Below are positions 20,155 through 28,077 of a stretch of 64,000 nt of DNA, one piece after another (the stretch's first letter is position 1; every line of letters begins with the position of its first letter). The notes below the pieces were generated by a model. It was not told the DNA's origin, searched no databases, and saw only the letters and a program-made list of their open reading frames with translations. The stretch lies in contig NZ_JAICDG010000002.1 in assembly GCF_022751215.1 (NCBI RefSeq), forward strand, positions 496,001 to 560,000, read 5' to 3'. Source of the stretch: Actinomadura terrae (lineage in GTDB: Bacteria > Actinomycetota > Actinomycetes > Streptosporangiales > Streptosporangiaceae). The position numbers and the translations under genes were made by a program.

Positions 20155-21720
20155 GTGGCCGCAGACCAGTCCTTTGACACCGTGCTCGTCGTCGACTTCG
20201 GCGCGCAGTACGCGCAGCTCATCGCGCGGCGCGTACGCGAGTGCCATGTGTTCAGCGAGATCGTGCCGTCCACGATGTCCGCCGCCGAGATGCTCGCCAA
20301 GCGGCCGAAGGCGATCATCCTGTCCGGCGGCCCCGCGTCGGTGTACGAAGAGGGCGCCCCCGCCGCGCCCGAGGGCCTGTTCGACCTCGGCGTCCCCACG
20401 TTCGGGATCTGCTACGGCCATCAGGTGATGGCGCGGGCCCTCGGCGGGACGGTCGAGAACTCCGACGTCGCCGAGTACGGCGGCGCGACCGTCGCCGTGA
20501 CCGCGCCGGGCATGCTGTTCGCGGGGCTGCCGCACGAGCAGGCCGTGTGGATGTCGCACCGCGACTTCGTCAGCGCCGCCCCCGAGGGCTTCACGGTCAC
20601 CGCCAGCACCGACGTGACCCCGGTCGCCGGGATGGAGAACCGCGAGCGCGGGTTCTTCAGCGTCCAGTTCCACCCCGAGGTCCTGCACACCGAGCACGGC
20701 ATGGAGATTCTCCGGCGATTCCTGTACGAGGGCGCCGGATGCCGTCCGAACTGGACGATGGTGAACATCGCGGACGAGTCGATCGAGGCCGTCCGGGAGC
20801 AGGTCGGCACCGGCCGCGCGATCTGCGGGCTGTCGGGCGGCGTCGACTCGGCGGTCGCCGCAGCGCTCGTCCAGCGGGCCATCGGCGACCAGCTGACCTG
20901 CGTGTTCGTCGACCACGGGCTGCTGCGCAAGGGCGAGGCCGAGCAGGTGGAGAAGGACTTCGTCGCCGCCACCGGCGTGAACCTGCACGTCGTGGACGCG
21001 CAGGAGCGCTTCCTCACCGCGCTCGACGGCGTCAGCGACCCCGAGCAGAAGCGCAAGATCATCGGTCGCGAGTTCATCCGCGTGTTCGAGCAGGCGGCGC
21101 GGGAGATCGTCGAGGGCGGGTCCGAGCCGGTCCGGTTCCTCGTCCAGGGCACGCTCTACCCGGACGTGGTCGAGTCGGGCGGCGGCACCGGCACGTCCAA
21201 CATCAAGTCGCACCACAACGTCGGGGGTCTGCCCGAGGACCTCCAGTTCACGCTGGTCGAGCCGCTCCGCACGCTGTTCAAGGACGAGGTGCGCGCGCTC
21301 GGCGAGCAGCTCGGCCTGCCGTCGGAGATCGTGTGGCGGCAGCCGTTCCCCGGCCCCGGCCTCGGCATCCGCATCATCGGTGCCGTCACCCGCGAACGCC
21401 TCGAAATCCTGCGCGACGCCGACGCGATCGCCCGCGCGGAGCTGACCCGCGCCGGGCTCGACCGCGAGATCTGGCAGTTCCCGGTCGTCCTGCTGGCGGA
21501 CGTGCGGTCCGTCGGCGTCCAGGGCGACCTGCGCACCTACGGCCACCCGATCGTGCTGCGCCCGGTGACCAGCGAGGACGCCATGACCGCCGACTGGGCG
21601 CGGCTCCCCTACGAGGTCCTCCAGCGGATCTCCACCCGCATCACCAACGAGGTCCGCGAGGTCAACCGGGTCACGGTGGACATCACGTCCAAGCCCCCGG
21701 GCACCATCGAGTGGGAATGA
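20155..21720 (+). CDS. guaA: GMP synthase (glutamine-hydrolysing)
   Basis: A full-length 521-residue GMP synthetase, which aminates XMP to GMP using glutamine and ATP. The class I glutamine amidotransferase domain (residues ~8-200) has [17 protein letters not shown], the nucleophile Cys in FGICYGHQ and the FHPEV His/Glu pair. The ATP pyrophosphatase domain has the P-loop [15 protein letters not shown] and the dimerisation domain ends KPPGTIEWE. The GTG at 20155 is chosen because GAAAGG lies about 8 bases upstream; an in-frame GTG at 20137 would add six residues. It completes the guanine nucleotide branch with guaB at 3.5 kb. A near-perfect terminator follows at once. Confidence 0.98.
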   Translation: MAADQSFDTVLVVDFGAQYAQLIARRVRECHVFSEIVPSTMSAAEMLAKRPKAIILSGGPASVYEEGAPAAPEGLFDLGVPTFGICYGHQVMARALGGTVENSDVAEYGGATVAVTAPGMLFAGLPHEQAVWMSHRDFVSAAPEGFTVTASTDVTPVAGMENRERGFFSVQFHPEVLHTEHGMEILRRFLYEGAGCRPNWTMVNIADESIEAVREQVGTGRAICGLSGGVDSAVAAALVQRAIGDQLTCVFVDHGLLRKGEAEQVEKDFVAATGVNLHVVDAQERFLTALDGVSDPEQKRKIIGREFIRVFEQAAREIVEGGSEPVRFLVQGTLYPDVVESGGGTGTSNIKSHHNVGGLPEDLQFTLVEPLRTLFKDEVRALGEQLGLPSEIVWRQPFPGPGLGIRIIGAVTRERLEILRDADAIARAELTRAGLDREIWQFPVVLLADVRSVGVQGDLRTYGHPIVLRPVTSEDAMTADWARLPYEVLQRISTRITNEVREVNRVTVDITSKPPGTIEWE

Positions 21721-21759
21721 CGAAAGGGCCCGGACGCGTCGCGCGTCCGGGCCCTTTCG
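21721..21759 (+). terminator. Strong hairpin terminator between guaA and ahpD
   Basis: An 18-bp perfect stem beginning CGAAAGGGCCCGGACGCG encloses a 3-base loop, starting at the base after the guaA stop. It is symmetrical and can serve the convergent ahpCD operon too. Confidence 0.92.
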
Positions 21760-21766
21760 TCGTCGC

Positions 21767-22315
21767 TCACACTCCGGCGGGGGCCAGCACGGCCTCGGCG
21801 TCCAGCGTTGCGGCGGTCGCGTTGACCACCGCGGCCAGACGCAGCGCCTCCTGGATCAGCTCGCGCGAGAGGCCGCCGTCACGCAGCACCTTCTCGTGCG
21901 ACTCCAGGCACCGCCCGCAGCCGTTGATCGCCGACACGGCCAGGCACCACAGCTCGAAGTCGAGCTTCTCGACCCCGGGCCTCCCGATGATCGACATCCG
22001 CAGCTTGGCGGGCAGCGTCGCGTAGGTGTCGTCGCCGATGAGGTGCGTGGCGCGGTAGTAGACGTTGTTCATCGCCATGATCGACGCGGCGCCCTTGGCC
22101 GCCTCGAACGCCTCCGCCGACAGGTGGTCGGCCGCGTCCTCCGCCAGCTCCCGCAGGACGACGGGGCTGCGCGTGGCGAACGCACAGGCCAGGACCGTCC
22201 CCCAGAGCTGCTGGTCGGTGAGCTGCGAGGTGGAGGTCAGCGAGCCCAGGTTGAGCTTGGTGTCCTTGGCGTACCCGGGAAGGGCGGACTTCAGCGCGTC
22301 AACGCTCATGATCAT
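21767..22315 (-). CDS. ahpD: Alkyl hydroperoxide reductase AhpD
   Basis: A 182-residue carboxymuconolactone decarboxylase-fold protein. The redox motif [12 protein letters not shown] has the CxxC pair (Cys133 and Cys136 from the first ATG). AhpD passes electrons, in mycobacteria from dihydrolipoamide systems, to AhpC for peroxide reduction. The start is ATG 22315 or 22309; both lie within range of the AAGGA ribosome-binding site. It follows ahpC on the same strand with a 63-bp gap, so it is an operon under the OxyR-type site upstream of ahpC. Confidence 0.96.
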   Translation of the reverse strand: MIMSVDALKSALPGYAKDTKLNLGSLTSTSQLTDQQLWGTVLACAFATRSPVVLRELAEDAADHLSAEAFEAAKGAASIMAMNNVYYRATHLIGDDTYATLPAKLRMSIIGRPGVEKLDFELWCLAVSAINGCGRCLESHEKVLRDGGLSRELIQEALRLAAVVNATAATLDAEAVLAPAGV

Positions 22316-22378
22316 GCGTCCTTTCGATCAGAAACGGCCGGCCGCGACGGGCGCGACCGGCCGTACCGTTCGGCAGGG

Positions 22379-22933
22379 TCAGACCCCGGCCAGCAGCTTC
22401 GTGGCGTCGAGGGTGTCCTCGCCCTTGTTCCAGTTGCAGGGGCAGAGCTCGTCGCTCTGGAGCGCGTCCAGGACGCGCAGGACCTCGGTGACGTTCCGGC
22501 CGACGGAACCGGCGGTCACCATGGAGAACTGGATCTCGTTGTTCGGGTCGACGATGAACGTCGCCCGCTGCGCCACGCCGTCCTCGGTGAGGATGCCGAG
22601 CGCCTCGACCAGCTCGCGGTTCAGGTCCGAGAGCATCGGGAACGGCAGCTCGCGCAGGTCAGGGTGGTCCTTGCGCCACGCGAAGTGGACGAACTCGTTG
22701 TCGACGGACGCGCCGAGCACCTGGGCGTCGCGGTCGGCGAAGTCCTCGTTCAGCCGTCCGAACTCGGCGATCTCGGTCGGACAGATGAACGTGAAGTCCT
22801 TCGGCCAGAAGAACACCACGCGCCACTTGCCCTCGTAGGTCTTGTGGTTGATCGTTTCGAACGCGTTGTCCGGGTCCGGCGAGACGCAGGCGGTCAGTTC
22901 GTACTCGGGGAACTGGTCACCGACAGTAAGCAC
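22379..22933 (-). CDS. ahpC: Peroxiredoxin AhpC
   Basis: A 184-residue 2-Cys peroxiredoxin of the actinobacterial AhpC type that reduces H2O2, alkyl peroxides and peroxynitrite. The peroxidatic Cys51 is in FTFICPTEIAEFG and two C-terminal Cys (164, 166) are in DELCPCNW, the three-Cys arrangement of M. tuberculosis AhpC. The GTG at 22933 has AGGAG directly upstream. The longer frame to 23032 lacks conserved sequence. It is the first gene of the ahpC-ahpD operon. Confidence 0.96.
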   Translation of the reverse strand: MLTVGDQFPEYELTACVSPDPDNAFETINHKTYEGKWRVVFFWPKDFTFICPTEIAEFGRLNEDFADRDAQVLGASVDNEFVHFAWRKDHPDLRELPFPMLSDLNRELVEALGILTEDGVAQRATFIVDPNNEIQFSMVTAGSVGRNVTEVLRVLDALQSDELCPCNWNKGEDTLDATKLLAGV

Positions 22934-23085
22934 GCAGGCTCCTTCGTCTACGGGATGACTGCCTCGGACCCGAGGCAGAAAAAGGTGTTGGGAGGCCGCC
23001 AGGCGCTGGCGGGGGCCGGCGGCTGATGTCACTCAGCGTGCCGCAGCCCTCGTGAAAAGAGAAATCGATCTATCCCAAGAGATCG

Positions 23086-23100
23086 ATAGGTGCTACCTAT
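23086..23100. promoter_or_regulatory. OxyR-type operator upstream of ahpC
   Basis: ATAGGTGCTACCTAT matches the OxyR/LysR half-site pattern ATAG-N7-CTAT with T and A at the inner positions, and it extends to a perfect 7+7 bp inverted repeat (23085-23101). It lies 153 bp before the ahpC start. A second inverted repeat (ATCGATC at 23064-23070, GATCGAT at 23081-23087) overlaps it. The likely regulator is the OxyR gene at 44.4 kb. Confidence 0.75.
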
Positions 23101-23284
23101 CAGCTGTCGTGATGGTGCCCCTGACCTGCGAAGAAGCCTTCGATGGCATCCGCTCGCGCCCCGCCGGGTTAACGTAGATCACATCCCGAACCACCCAAGG
23201 CGTCACTTACTCGCCGTAACCATACTGCCTGCCCCCTCCCCGCACATAACGCCCGCTCGTCCGCATGGCTGGCTCCAGGGGCGC

Positions 23285-23488
23285 CTACGCCTTCCGCCGA
23301 GTGGTGCTCCGGGCGAGCAGCGCATGGACCTTCTTCTCGGGGTAGCGGCGGTGCCCGCCGAGCGTCCAGACGAAGGGGATCTTTCCCTGTTGCGCCCATC
23401 GTGTGACGGTCTTGGCGTCCACGCGGAACATGTTGGCGACTTCGCCCGGTGTGAGAAGGGCTTCGAACTCTGCTGTTCTCTTTGGCAT
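23285..23488 (-). CDS. BldC-like MerR-type HTH DNA-binding protein
   Basis: A 67-residue protein that is almost entirely one winged helix-turn-helix: LLTPGEVANMFRVDAKTVTR, WAQQGKIPFVWTLGGHRRYP and a short basic tail. The match to Streptomyces BldC, a 68-residue developmental regulator that binds direct repeats cooperatively, is clear across the whole length. The ATG at 23488 has AAAGGAG upstream; the longer frame to 23677 is not conserved. It is the last gene of a minus-strand cluster with an RsbW-like ATPase. It is probably a BldC paralogue rather than BldC itself. Confidence 0.88.
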   Translation of the reverse strand: MPKRTAEFEALLTPGEVANMFRVDAKTVTRWAQQGKIPFVWTLGGHRRYPEKKVHALLARSTTRRKA

Positions 23489-23556
23489 TGGGGGTCTCCT
23501 TTGGGGGTTGGACCTCCGGGCACACTGGCGGGGCCCCGTTGTGTGCCCGGAGGGGC

Positions 23557-24021
23557 TCAGGGAAGAGGGAGGCGCCGGACGGAGGTGATGCGCATAATCG
23601 CCCACACCGTCTTGCCGCTGCGCTCTTTGCGCACGCCGTGGCGCCGGGAAAGGGCCTGCACGATGGTCATGCCCCACCCATGCGGATCGGGCGCATCATC
23701 GGGCACCGGCTCGGTGGGCATCGTCAGATCGGGCTCGCCCTTCTTGGGCTTGTTCTTGGCGAAGTCGTGGACCTCGATGTGGAAGCCGTCCTTGGAGACG
23801 AACATCCGCAACGTGATCGGTCGCCTGGTCGCCCGGATCGCGTTGCTGACCAACTCCACGGCCACCAGCACCGCGTCCTCGGTGGTCTCGGTCCCGATGT
23901 TGTAGGCGCAGGCCGCCGCCCGCACCAGACACCGCACGTCCGGCAGCACACTCGGCGTGGCGGCCAACTTGTGCCGCACCGCCACCATCACCGATGCCCT
24001 CTCATCCACCCGCGGGGTCAC
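23557..24021 (-). CDS. RsbW-like ATP-binding protein (HATPase, anti-sigma type)
   Basis: A 154-residue GHKL ATPase domain protein. It shows the N-box VAVELVSNAIRAT, a D-box-like stretch HIEVHDFAKNKP, and a G-box HGWGMTIVQALSRRHG. Such stand-alone domains in actinomycetes act as serine kinases/anti-sigma factors on STAS-domain partners, none of which is in the window. The GTG start overlaps the stop of the small upstream gene (GTGA), showing translational coupling. Homologous ATPases occur in Streptomyces abaA-type clusters with XRE-DUF5753 and DUF397 proteins, as here. Confidence 0.85.
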   Translation of the reverse strand: MTPRVDERASVMVAVRHKLAATPSVLPDVRCLVRAAACAYNIGTETTEDAVLVAVELVSNAIRATRRPITLRMFVSKDGFHIEVHDFAKNKPKKGEPDLTMPTEPVPDDAPDPHGWGMTIVQALSRRHGVRKERSGKTVWAIMRITSVRRLPLP

Positions 24022-24305
24022 GTTTCACTCACCCGCGACCCAGCGTTGGCGGCCAGCGCGTCCTGCTGCGCCATAAGCGCAGCAAGAGTTTCCCTGTTAG
24101 TAGCTGTGAGAGTGTCCACCAGGCGGACATCGTCGCCCAGCAATTCGGGAAGCCGAAGGTGCACCGTCCACATTTCCGTCTCGGCTTGCTGATAGGGCTC
24201 CGCCCACCTGCCTGTGGGCGGCGAGGCCGCTGGCAGCGGGTCCTTGGGATCGATGTGGGGGATCGTGCTGACGCGATCTCCTGAGTGAGGGCTGTCCATG
24301 CCCAT
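24018..24305 (-). CDS. Small hypothetical protein coupled to RsbW-like ATPase
   Basis: A 95-residue protein of unknown function. The N-terminus is proline-rich and probably disordered (PHIDPKDPLPAASPPTGRW). The C-terminal half is a helical stretch (WTVHLRLPELLGDDVRLVDT, then a run including AALMAQQDALAANAG). Its stop overlaps the GTG of the ATPase gene by four bases. It starts at ATG 24305 or 24299, both served by a GAGGA site. It heads the minus-strand cluster, divergent from the XRE-DUF5753 gene. It may be a partner protein of the ATPase, but that is only inferred from coupling. Confidence 0.65.
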   Translation of the reverse strand: MGMDSPHSGDRVSTIPHIDPKDPLPAASPPTGRWAEPYQQAETEMWTVHLRLPELLGDDVRLVDTLTATNRETLAALMAQQDALAANAGSRVSET

Positions 24306-24469
24306 GGGTCCTCTTCCTCGCCTGCTCCGATTTCACCGGACAGCACACTTCTTTCGCCGTCCCATTCGATACCTAGGCCCGACTATTTCCGTTTTGTACG
24401 CAATGGATTTTGTCGGAACCTGTGGCTAGAGTGCTATCCGTCATCAACCGTGTCCATTAATCAGGCCAC

Positions 24470-24488
24470 TTCCATGGAGTCCATGGAA
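24470..24488. promoter_or_regulatory. Perfect inverted repeat before XRE-DUF5753 gene
   Basis: TTCCATGG-AGT-CCATGGAA is a perfect 8+8 bp palindrome that ends 26 bp before the XRE start, in a locally AT-richer divergent promoter region (24306-24514). It is a good candidate operator for the adjacent XRE regulator or the BldC-like protein. Confidence 0.55.
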
Positions 24489-24514
24489 ATGATCAAAGGG
24501 GGTGACCGGGCGAA

Positions 24515-25324
24515 ATGAGCATGACGGATGAGGTGGACCCACGCTCCTCCCTGTGGGGCCTCATAGGCTTCTACCTGCGGTTTCTTCGGACATCGAAGGG
24601 GCTCACGGGTGCGGAGGCAGGCAAGATCGCGGGATGTGCACCATCGACCATTTCCCGTATCGAGACCGGCGCTCAGCTCATGTCGAGGAAGCACGCCGTG
24701 CGCCTCGACGAGGCATGGAGGACGGGTGGACTGTTCACGCTGCTGATCTACTACGCCGTCCGCGCCGCAACACCCGACTGGTTCAACTCGTACCTGTCTT
24801 ACGAACACGCGGCCGACAGAGTGCGGATGTTCGCCGGACAGTACGTCCCGGGACTGTTCCAGACTCCCGAGTACGCCCGGGCACTACTGGCCGCAGGACG
24901 GACGAAGGACAAGGAGGCGTCCCTCGAGCGGCGCATGGCGCGACAAGAGATCTTGAGCAGGCCCAACCCTCTTGAAGTGTGGGCCATCATCGCTCAGACC
25001 GTGCTTGAGTGGCCGGTCGGCGGGAAGGATGCCTTCAAGGCGCAGCTCGCCAGACTGCTGGAACTGTCCGAACAGCCGAACGTAAGCATCCGTGTCGTGC
25101 CAACCACGGCAGGGGCCTACGAAGGAATGGACGGCCCCTTCCTGATCACCACCAGCCGGGGAAGCGAACTCGCATTCGTCGAGGCCCCGAACGCAGGGAG
25201 ACTGGTCGCTCATCTGGAGGAGGTGAACGACTTCGTGATCCGGTTCGACCGGATCGGCATGCTGGCCCTCCCCGTCGGCCCATCTCGTGACCTGATCAAG
25301 AAGAGCATGGAGCAGATAGCGTGA
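24515..25324 (+). CDS. XRE family regulator with DUF5753 (WhiJ/Scr1-like)
   Basis: A 269-residue protein. Residues ~18-68 are an XRE helix-turn-helix (FYLRFLRTSKGLTGAEAGKI and APSTISRIETG). Residues ~88-262 are the DUF5753 domain (RMFAGQYVPGLFQTPEYARA, ARQEIL, VRVVP-type strand, AYEGMDGPFLITT). Actinomycetes carry dozens of such genes, paired with small DUF397 proteins; the studied examples (whiJ, abaA loci of Streptomyces) influence development and antibiotic production. The DUF397 gene overlaps its stop by four bases. The ATG is preceded by GGGGGTGA. Confidence 0.93.
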   Translation: MSMTDEVDPRSSLWGLIGFYLRFLRTSKGLTGAEAGKIAGCAPSTISRIETGAQLMSRKHAVRLDEAWRTGGLFTLLIYYAVRAATPDWFNSYLSYEHAADRVRMFAGQYVPGLFQTPEYARALLAAGRTKDKEASLERRMARQEILSRPNPLEVWAIIAQTVLEWPVGGKDAFKAQLARLLELSEQPNVSIRVVPTTAGAYEGMDGPFLITTSRGSELAFVEAPNAGRLVAHLEEVNDFVIRFDRIGMLALPVGPSRDLIKKSMEQIA

Positions 25325-25518
25325 ACTCGTCCCCCACCTGGCGCAAGTCCACCCGTTCCACCGGAGGCACCAGCGGCGAGTGCGTCGAACTCGCTTCCCT
25401 GCGCGGAAAGATCGGCATCCGCGACAGCAAGACTCCCCACACCCCCCACCTCACGGTTGGCCGCCAGGCCCTGGCAACCCTCCTCGTCCAAATCAAGTCC
25501 GGCGCCCTCGACCTCTAG
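25321..25518 (+). CDS. DUF397 small protein
   Basis: A 65-residue DUF397 protein, recognised by WRKSTRSTGGTSGECVELA at the N-terminus and the IRDSKTP motif in the middle. In WhiJ-type systems the DUF397 protein is thought to bind its cognate XRE-DUF5753 partner and relieve or modulate DNA binding. The GTG start overlaps the regulator's stop (GTGA). A strong terminator follows 5 bp after the stop. A short sequence resembling this 3' end plus terminator recurs near 29.7 kb. Confidence 0.93.
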   Translation: MNSSPTWRKSTRSTGGTSGECVELASLRGKIGIRDSKTPHTPHLTVGRQALATLLVQIKSGALDL

Positions 25519-25523
25519 CCGCC

Positions 25524-25561
25524 ACAAGAAGCCCCTCGACCTCGGTCGAGGGGCTTCTTGT
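25524..25561 (+). terminator. Hairpin terminator after DUF397 gene
   Basis: ACAAGAAGCCCCTCGAC pairs with its complement across a 4-base loop (17-bp stem), ending in TTCTTGTTGT. Confidence 0.9.
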
Positions 25562-25563
25562 TG

Positions 25564-25577
25564 TCTGGGGCCCAGGA
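25564..25577. repeat. Left target-site duplication (14 bp)
   Basis: TCTGGGGCCCAGGA occurs immediately outside the left inverted repeat and again, identically, immediately outside the distal right end (28064-28077). This is the signature of a duplicated target. IS1549, an IS1634-family element, is known for unusually long target duplications. Confidence 0.85.
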
Positions 25578-25593
25578 CCTGACTTGGCTCAAA

Positions 25594-26706
25594 TTAGTGC
25601 GCACCGCGGTCGTGGATGCGGGTGAGGGCATCGCGGAGGTCGTCGGGTAGCGGGTCGACGGCGGTGAGGGTGTGCTCACCGGCCTGGATGTTGATGGTGC
25701 GGTAGCGGCGGGTGGTGCGCACGAACTTCTTGATCGACCAGCCGGTGGTCTGCTCGATCCACCTGCTGACGGCCAGGGCGGCGAACACGACCGTCAGGTG
25801 CGCGTCGATCGACTCGCGCTTGTGGTGGTAGATCGGCCGCGCACGTAGGTCGTGTTTAGACATGATGAACGACAACCCCGCGGCCTCGATGGCCTGCTGG
25901 TTGGCCGCAGAGATCATGCCAGCGTCGGCCACGACCGTGACATCAGCCAGCTGGTGGGCATCCATGAACGCACGGATGGTCGGCAGCATCGTAGTGGTCT
26001 CGCCCCGGTTGCCCTCGAACGCGTTAGCCATCAACGGAAACCCGCTTGCGTCGGTGAGCAGCCCGATCGTGATCTGCGGCTCCAGGCGGCGTTCTTTGGA
26101 GAACCCGGGCTCACGGAACCCGTCCCCGGCATCGGTCTCGAAGTACAGGTGGACACATCGTAGAGAACCAGTGACGCCGGCCCCAGATCAGCGGTGCGGG
26201 CGCACGCCGCGGCCAACTTCTGCCGCCAGGACTCTTTCGCGAACGCGGGCAGACGCCGCTTGAGGGTCGCGTACGCCGGCGGGTCGAAACCTGCCTCCTC
26301 GACCACCCGCAGACTGTCCAGCTTGCTGGTCGGCTCGACGATCCGTGCCAGCACCAGTAATCGGAACACCTCGTCACCACCAGCGGCCTCCTCGAACCCC
26401 AACAGCTGGTAGGCGTGGCCGAGCGCGTCCCACAGGTACCCCATCCGCGACGACGTGATCGCAAGCGGCCCACCACCAGCACCACTGCCGGCCTGCGACG
26501 CCGCGAAGTCCGGGCCAAAGTCGAGCTCGGGCTGCCCCACAGCCAGACGCTGCCTCGCCACCGCCTTGAGCGCCTCCAACGCCGCATCGTCATGCGCCGA
26601 GCCGATGTGCTCGATGTCCCGCCACCCGCGACCCGCGACGCGAGGAGTGCACGATCTGCACCGCCCTGGCCCCCGACGCCGTCTTCACCGTGCGCACATA
26701 CGCCAC
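25594..26706 (-). pseudogene. IS1634 family transposase, frameshifted and internally deleted
   Basis: Three in-order pieces of an IS4/IS1634-type DDE transposase are seen. The N-terminus (VAYVRTVKTASGARAVQIVH, from GTG 26706) loses frame near 26,620. The middle piece (ITSSRMGYLWDALGHAYQLL; IVEPTSKLDSLRVVEEAGFD; ASLVLYDVST) loses frame near 26,149, where one base is missing. The C-terminal piece begins GFPLMANAFEGNRGETTTML and includes VVADAGM with the second catalytic Asp. There the text jumps from EAAGLSFI directly to MSKHDLRARPIYHHKRESI. Full-length relatives have roughly 140 more residues between those blocks, so an internal deletion near 25,864 has removed catalytic sequence. The gene is not functional. 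Confidence 0.88.
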
Positions 26707-26715
26707 GAGAGACAG

Positions 26716-26822
26716 CCTAGAACCGGCCGCCTAGTGCGCAGACTTTCGCCGTTCACACGACGAAACCGCAGCTCAACAGCCAGCACCCTACCCAAGATCA
26801 GCGATCTTGAGCCAAAGTCAGG
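26716..26822. repeat. Inner copy of IS right end
   Basis: A 107-bp segment starting CCTAGAACCGGCCGC and ending TTGAGCCAAAGTCAGG. It is about 95% identical to 27958-28063. Its terminal repeat has one extra A compared with the outer copy, which may weaken it as a transposition end. Confidence 0.9.
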
Positions 26823-26834
26823 TACGGTGACGCA

Positions 26835-27191
26835 ATGGTCATGCGGGTGGCGGTTCCCGTGCTGCCGTGCCGAGATGTGCAGGCAGCGCGGTCGTACTTC
26901 ACGGACGTGCTCGGATTCGACACCATATTCACCTGGGAGACCCCACCTAGCTACGCGGCCGTGATCCGCGACACCGCCGAGTTCCACCTGTACGCCGAAA
27001 GCAGCGTCGGCCCGGCCAGGGTGACGGTTGTCCTCGACGACGTCGATTCCTGCCACGACGAGCTGCGCGCCCGCGGCGCCGACATCGTCGAGCCACTGGC
27101 TGACCGGCCCTACGGGATGCGCGACTTCAACGTACGGACACCCGATGGGCACTTGTTGATCTTTAGCCAGCCGCTTACCGAGTACGGGTGA
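26835..27191 (+). CDS. VOC/glyoxalase superfamily protein (IS passenger)
   Basis: A 118-residue vicinal-oxygen-chelate fold protein: VAVPVLPCRDVQAARSYFTD and LGFDTIFTWE in the first module, then VVLDDVDSCHDELRARGADI and DFNVRTPDGHLLIFSQPL in the second. Relatives include glyoxalases, dioxygenases and bleomycin/fosfomycin resistance proteins. The exact activity cannot be told from this short form. It lies between the two right-end copies of the IS and starts 13 bp after the inner one. It has no strong ribosome-binding site, so IS-borne transcription may matter. The frame is intact although its neighbours are decayed. Confidence 0.82.
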   Translation: MVMRVAVPVLPCRDVQAARSYFTDVLGFDTIFTWETPPSYAAVIRDTAEFHLYAESSVGPARVTVVLDDVDSCHDELRARGADIVEPLADRPYGMRDFNVRTPDGHLLIFSQPLTEYG

Positions 27192-27194
27192 CCA

Positions 27195-27957
27195 TCAGCG
27201 GACCAGCCGGAAGAATGACCGGACCTCGTCGACGAACAACGCCGGCTGCTCGAACGCCGCGAAGTGGCCGCCCTTGCCGGGCTCGTTCCAGTACCGGATG
27301 TTCGGGAACCGGCGCTCCGCCCACCGCCGAGACGGGCGCTGCAGCTCCTTGGGGAAGACCGAACAGCCGGTGGGTAGGGTCACCGGCGCGCCGGCCGACC
27401 CGGAGATCTATTCGTTGACCTGCCGGAGGCTTTCCCAGTACAGCCGGGCGGATGAGGCACCGGTGCCGGGCAGCCAGTAGAGCATCAGGTTGTCGAGCAG
27501 CTCATCCCGGGTAATAACCCGATGCAGGTCGCCACCGGAGTCGGTCCACGACCAGAACTTCTCGACGATCCAGGCGCAGAGGGCGGCCGGCGAGTCGACC
27601 AGCCCGTAGCCGACCGTCTGCGGCCGGGTCGACTGCTGCGCCGAGTATCCGGAGCCCCATTCGTCCGCCTCCCGCAGTGTCGCGAGCGCCGCCCGCTCGG
27701 CACCGGTGAGGTCGTCCAACGTGGCCGGATCGGGCGGTGCGAGCGGCGGCATGAGATGGATGCCGGCGACCCGATCGGGTTGCCGTTGACCGATGCTCGT
27801 GGCGATGCTGGTGCCCCAGTCGCTGCCCTGGGCGCCGAACCGCCGGTAGCCGAGCCGGGCCATCAGCTCGCACCACGCGTCGGATATCCACTCGATCCCC
27901 CACCCCGGCGCGGCCGGCTTGTCGCTGAAGCCGTAACCGGGAAGCGATGGGCAGACC
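27195..27957 (-). pseudogene. Epoxide hydrolase family alpha/beta hydrolase, truncated with a stop
   Basis: The C-terminal two thirds of a microsomal-type epoxide hydrolase. The oxyanion/loop region is PSLPGYGFSDKPA, the nucleophile elbow GSDWGTSIAT, and the cap and the catalytic-His end PGKGGHFAAFEQP. The N-terminal EHN domain and start are missing: homology begins exactly at the IS right-end copy (27958). An in-frame amber codon at 27408-27410 splits the rest between QVNE and ISGSAGAPVTLP. The gene is convergent with the glyoxalase (3 bp apart). It is a captured and decaying gene fragment. Confidence 0.85.
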
Positions 27958-28063
27958 CCTAGAACCGGCCGCTTAGTGCGCAGATTTTCGCCGTTCACAC
28001 GACGAAACCGCAGCTCAACAGCCAGCACCTTACCCAAGATCAGCGATCTTGAGCCAAATCAGG
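27958..28063. repeat. Outer copy of IS right end
   Basis: A 106-bp direct repeat of 26716-26822, ending in the right terminal inverted repeat. Its outer edge abuts the right-hand 14-bp target duplication (28064-28077). Confidence 0.9.
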
Positions 28064-28077
28064 TCTGGGGCCCAGGA
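28064..28077. repeat. Right target-site duplication (14 bp)
   Basis: TCTGGGGCCCAGGA, identical to 25564-25577, directly abuts the outer IS right end. Confidence 0.85.

Larger units (their letters stand above)
25578..28063. mobile_element. IS1634-family element with duplicated right end and passenger genes
   Basis: This 2,486-bp unit is bounded by terminal inverted repeats: CCTGACTTGGCTCAA at 25578-25592 and TTGAGCCAAATCAGG at 28049-28063, one mismatch. It is flanked by a 14-bp direct repeat. It contains a decayed IS1634-type transposase on the minus strand and a first right end at 26716-26822. A passenger segment follows (26823-27957) with a glyoxalase gene and a truncated epoxide hydrolase. 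A second right end lies at 27958-28063. The outer TSD implies that the whole unit, not the inner IS, made the last jump. The transposase is broken now, so movement would need help in trans. Confidence 0.85.

Noticed and set aside
25852..26263. Plus-strand frames inside the IS element
   Set aside because: They are antisense to the recognisable transposase fragments and carry no motif.
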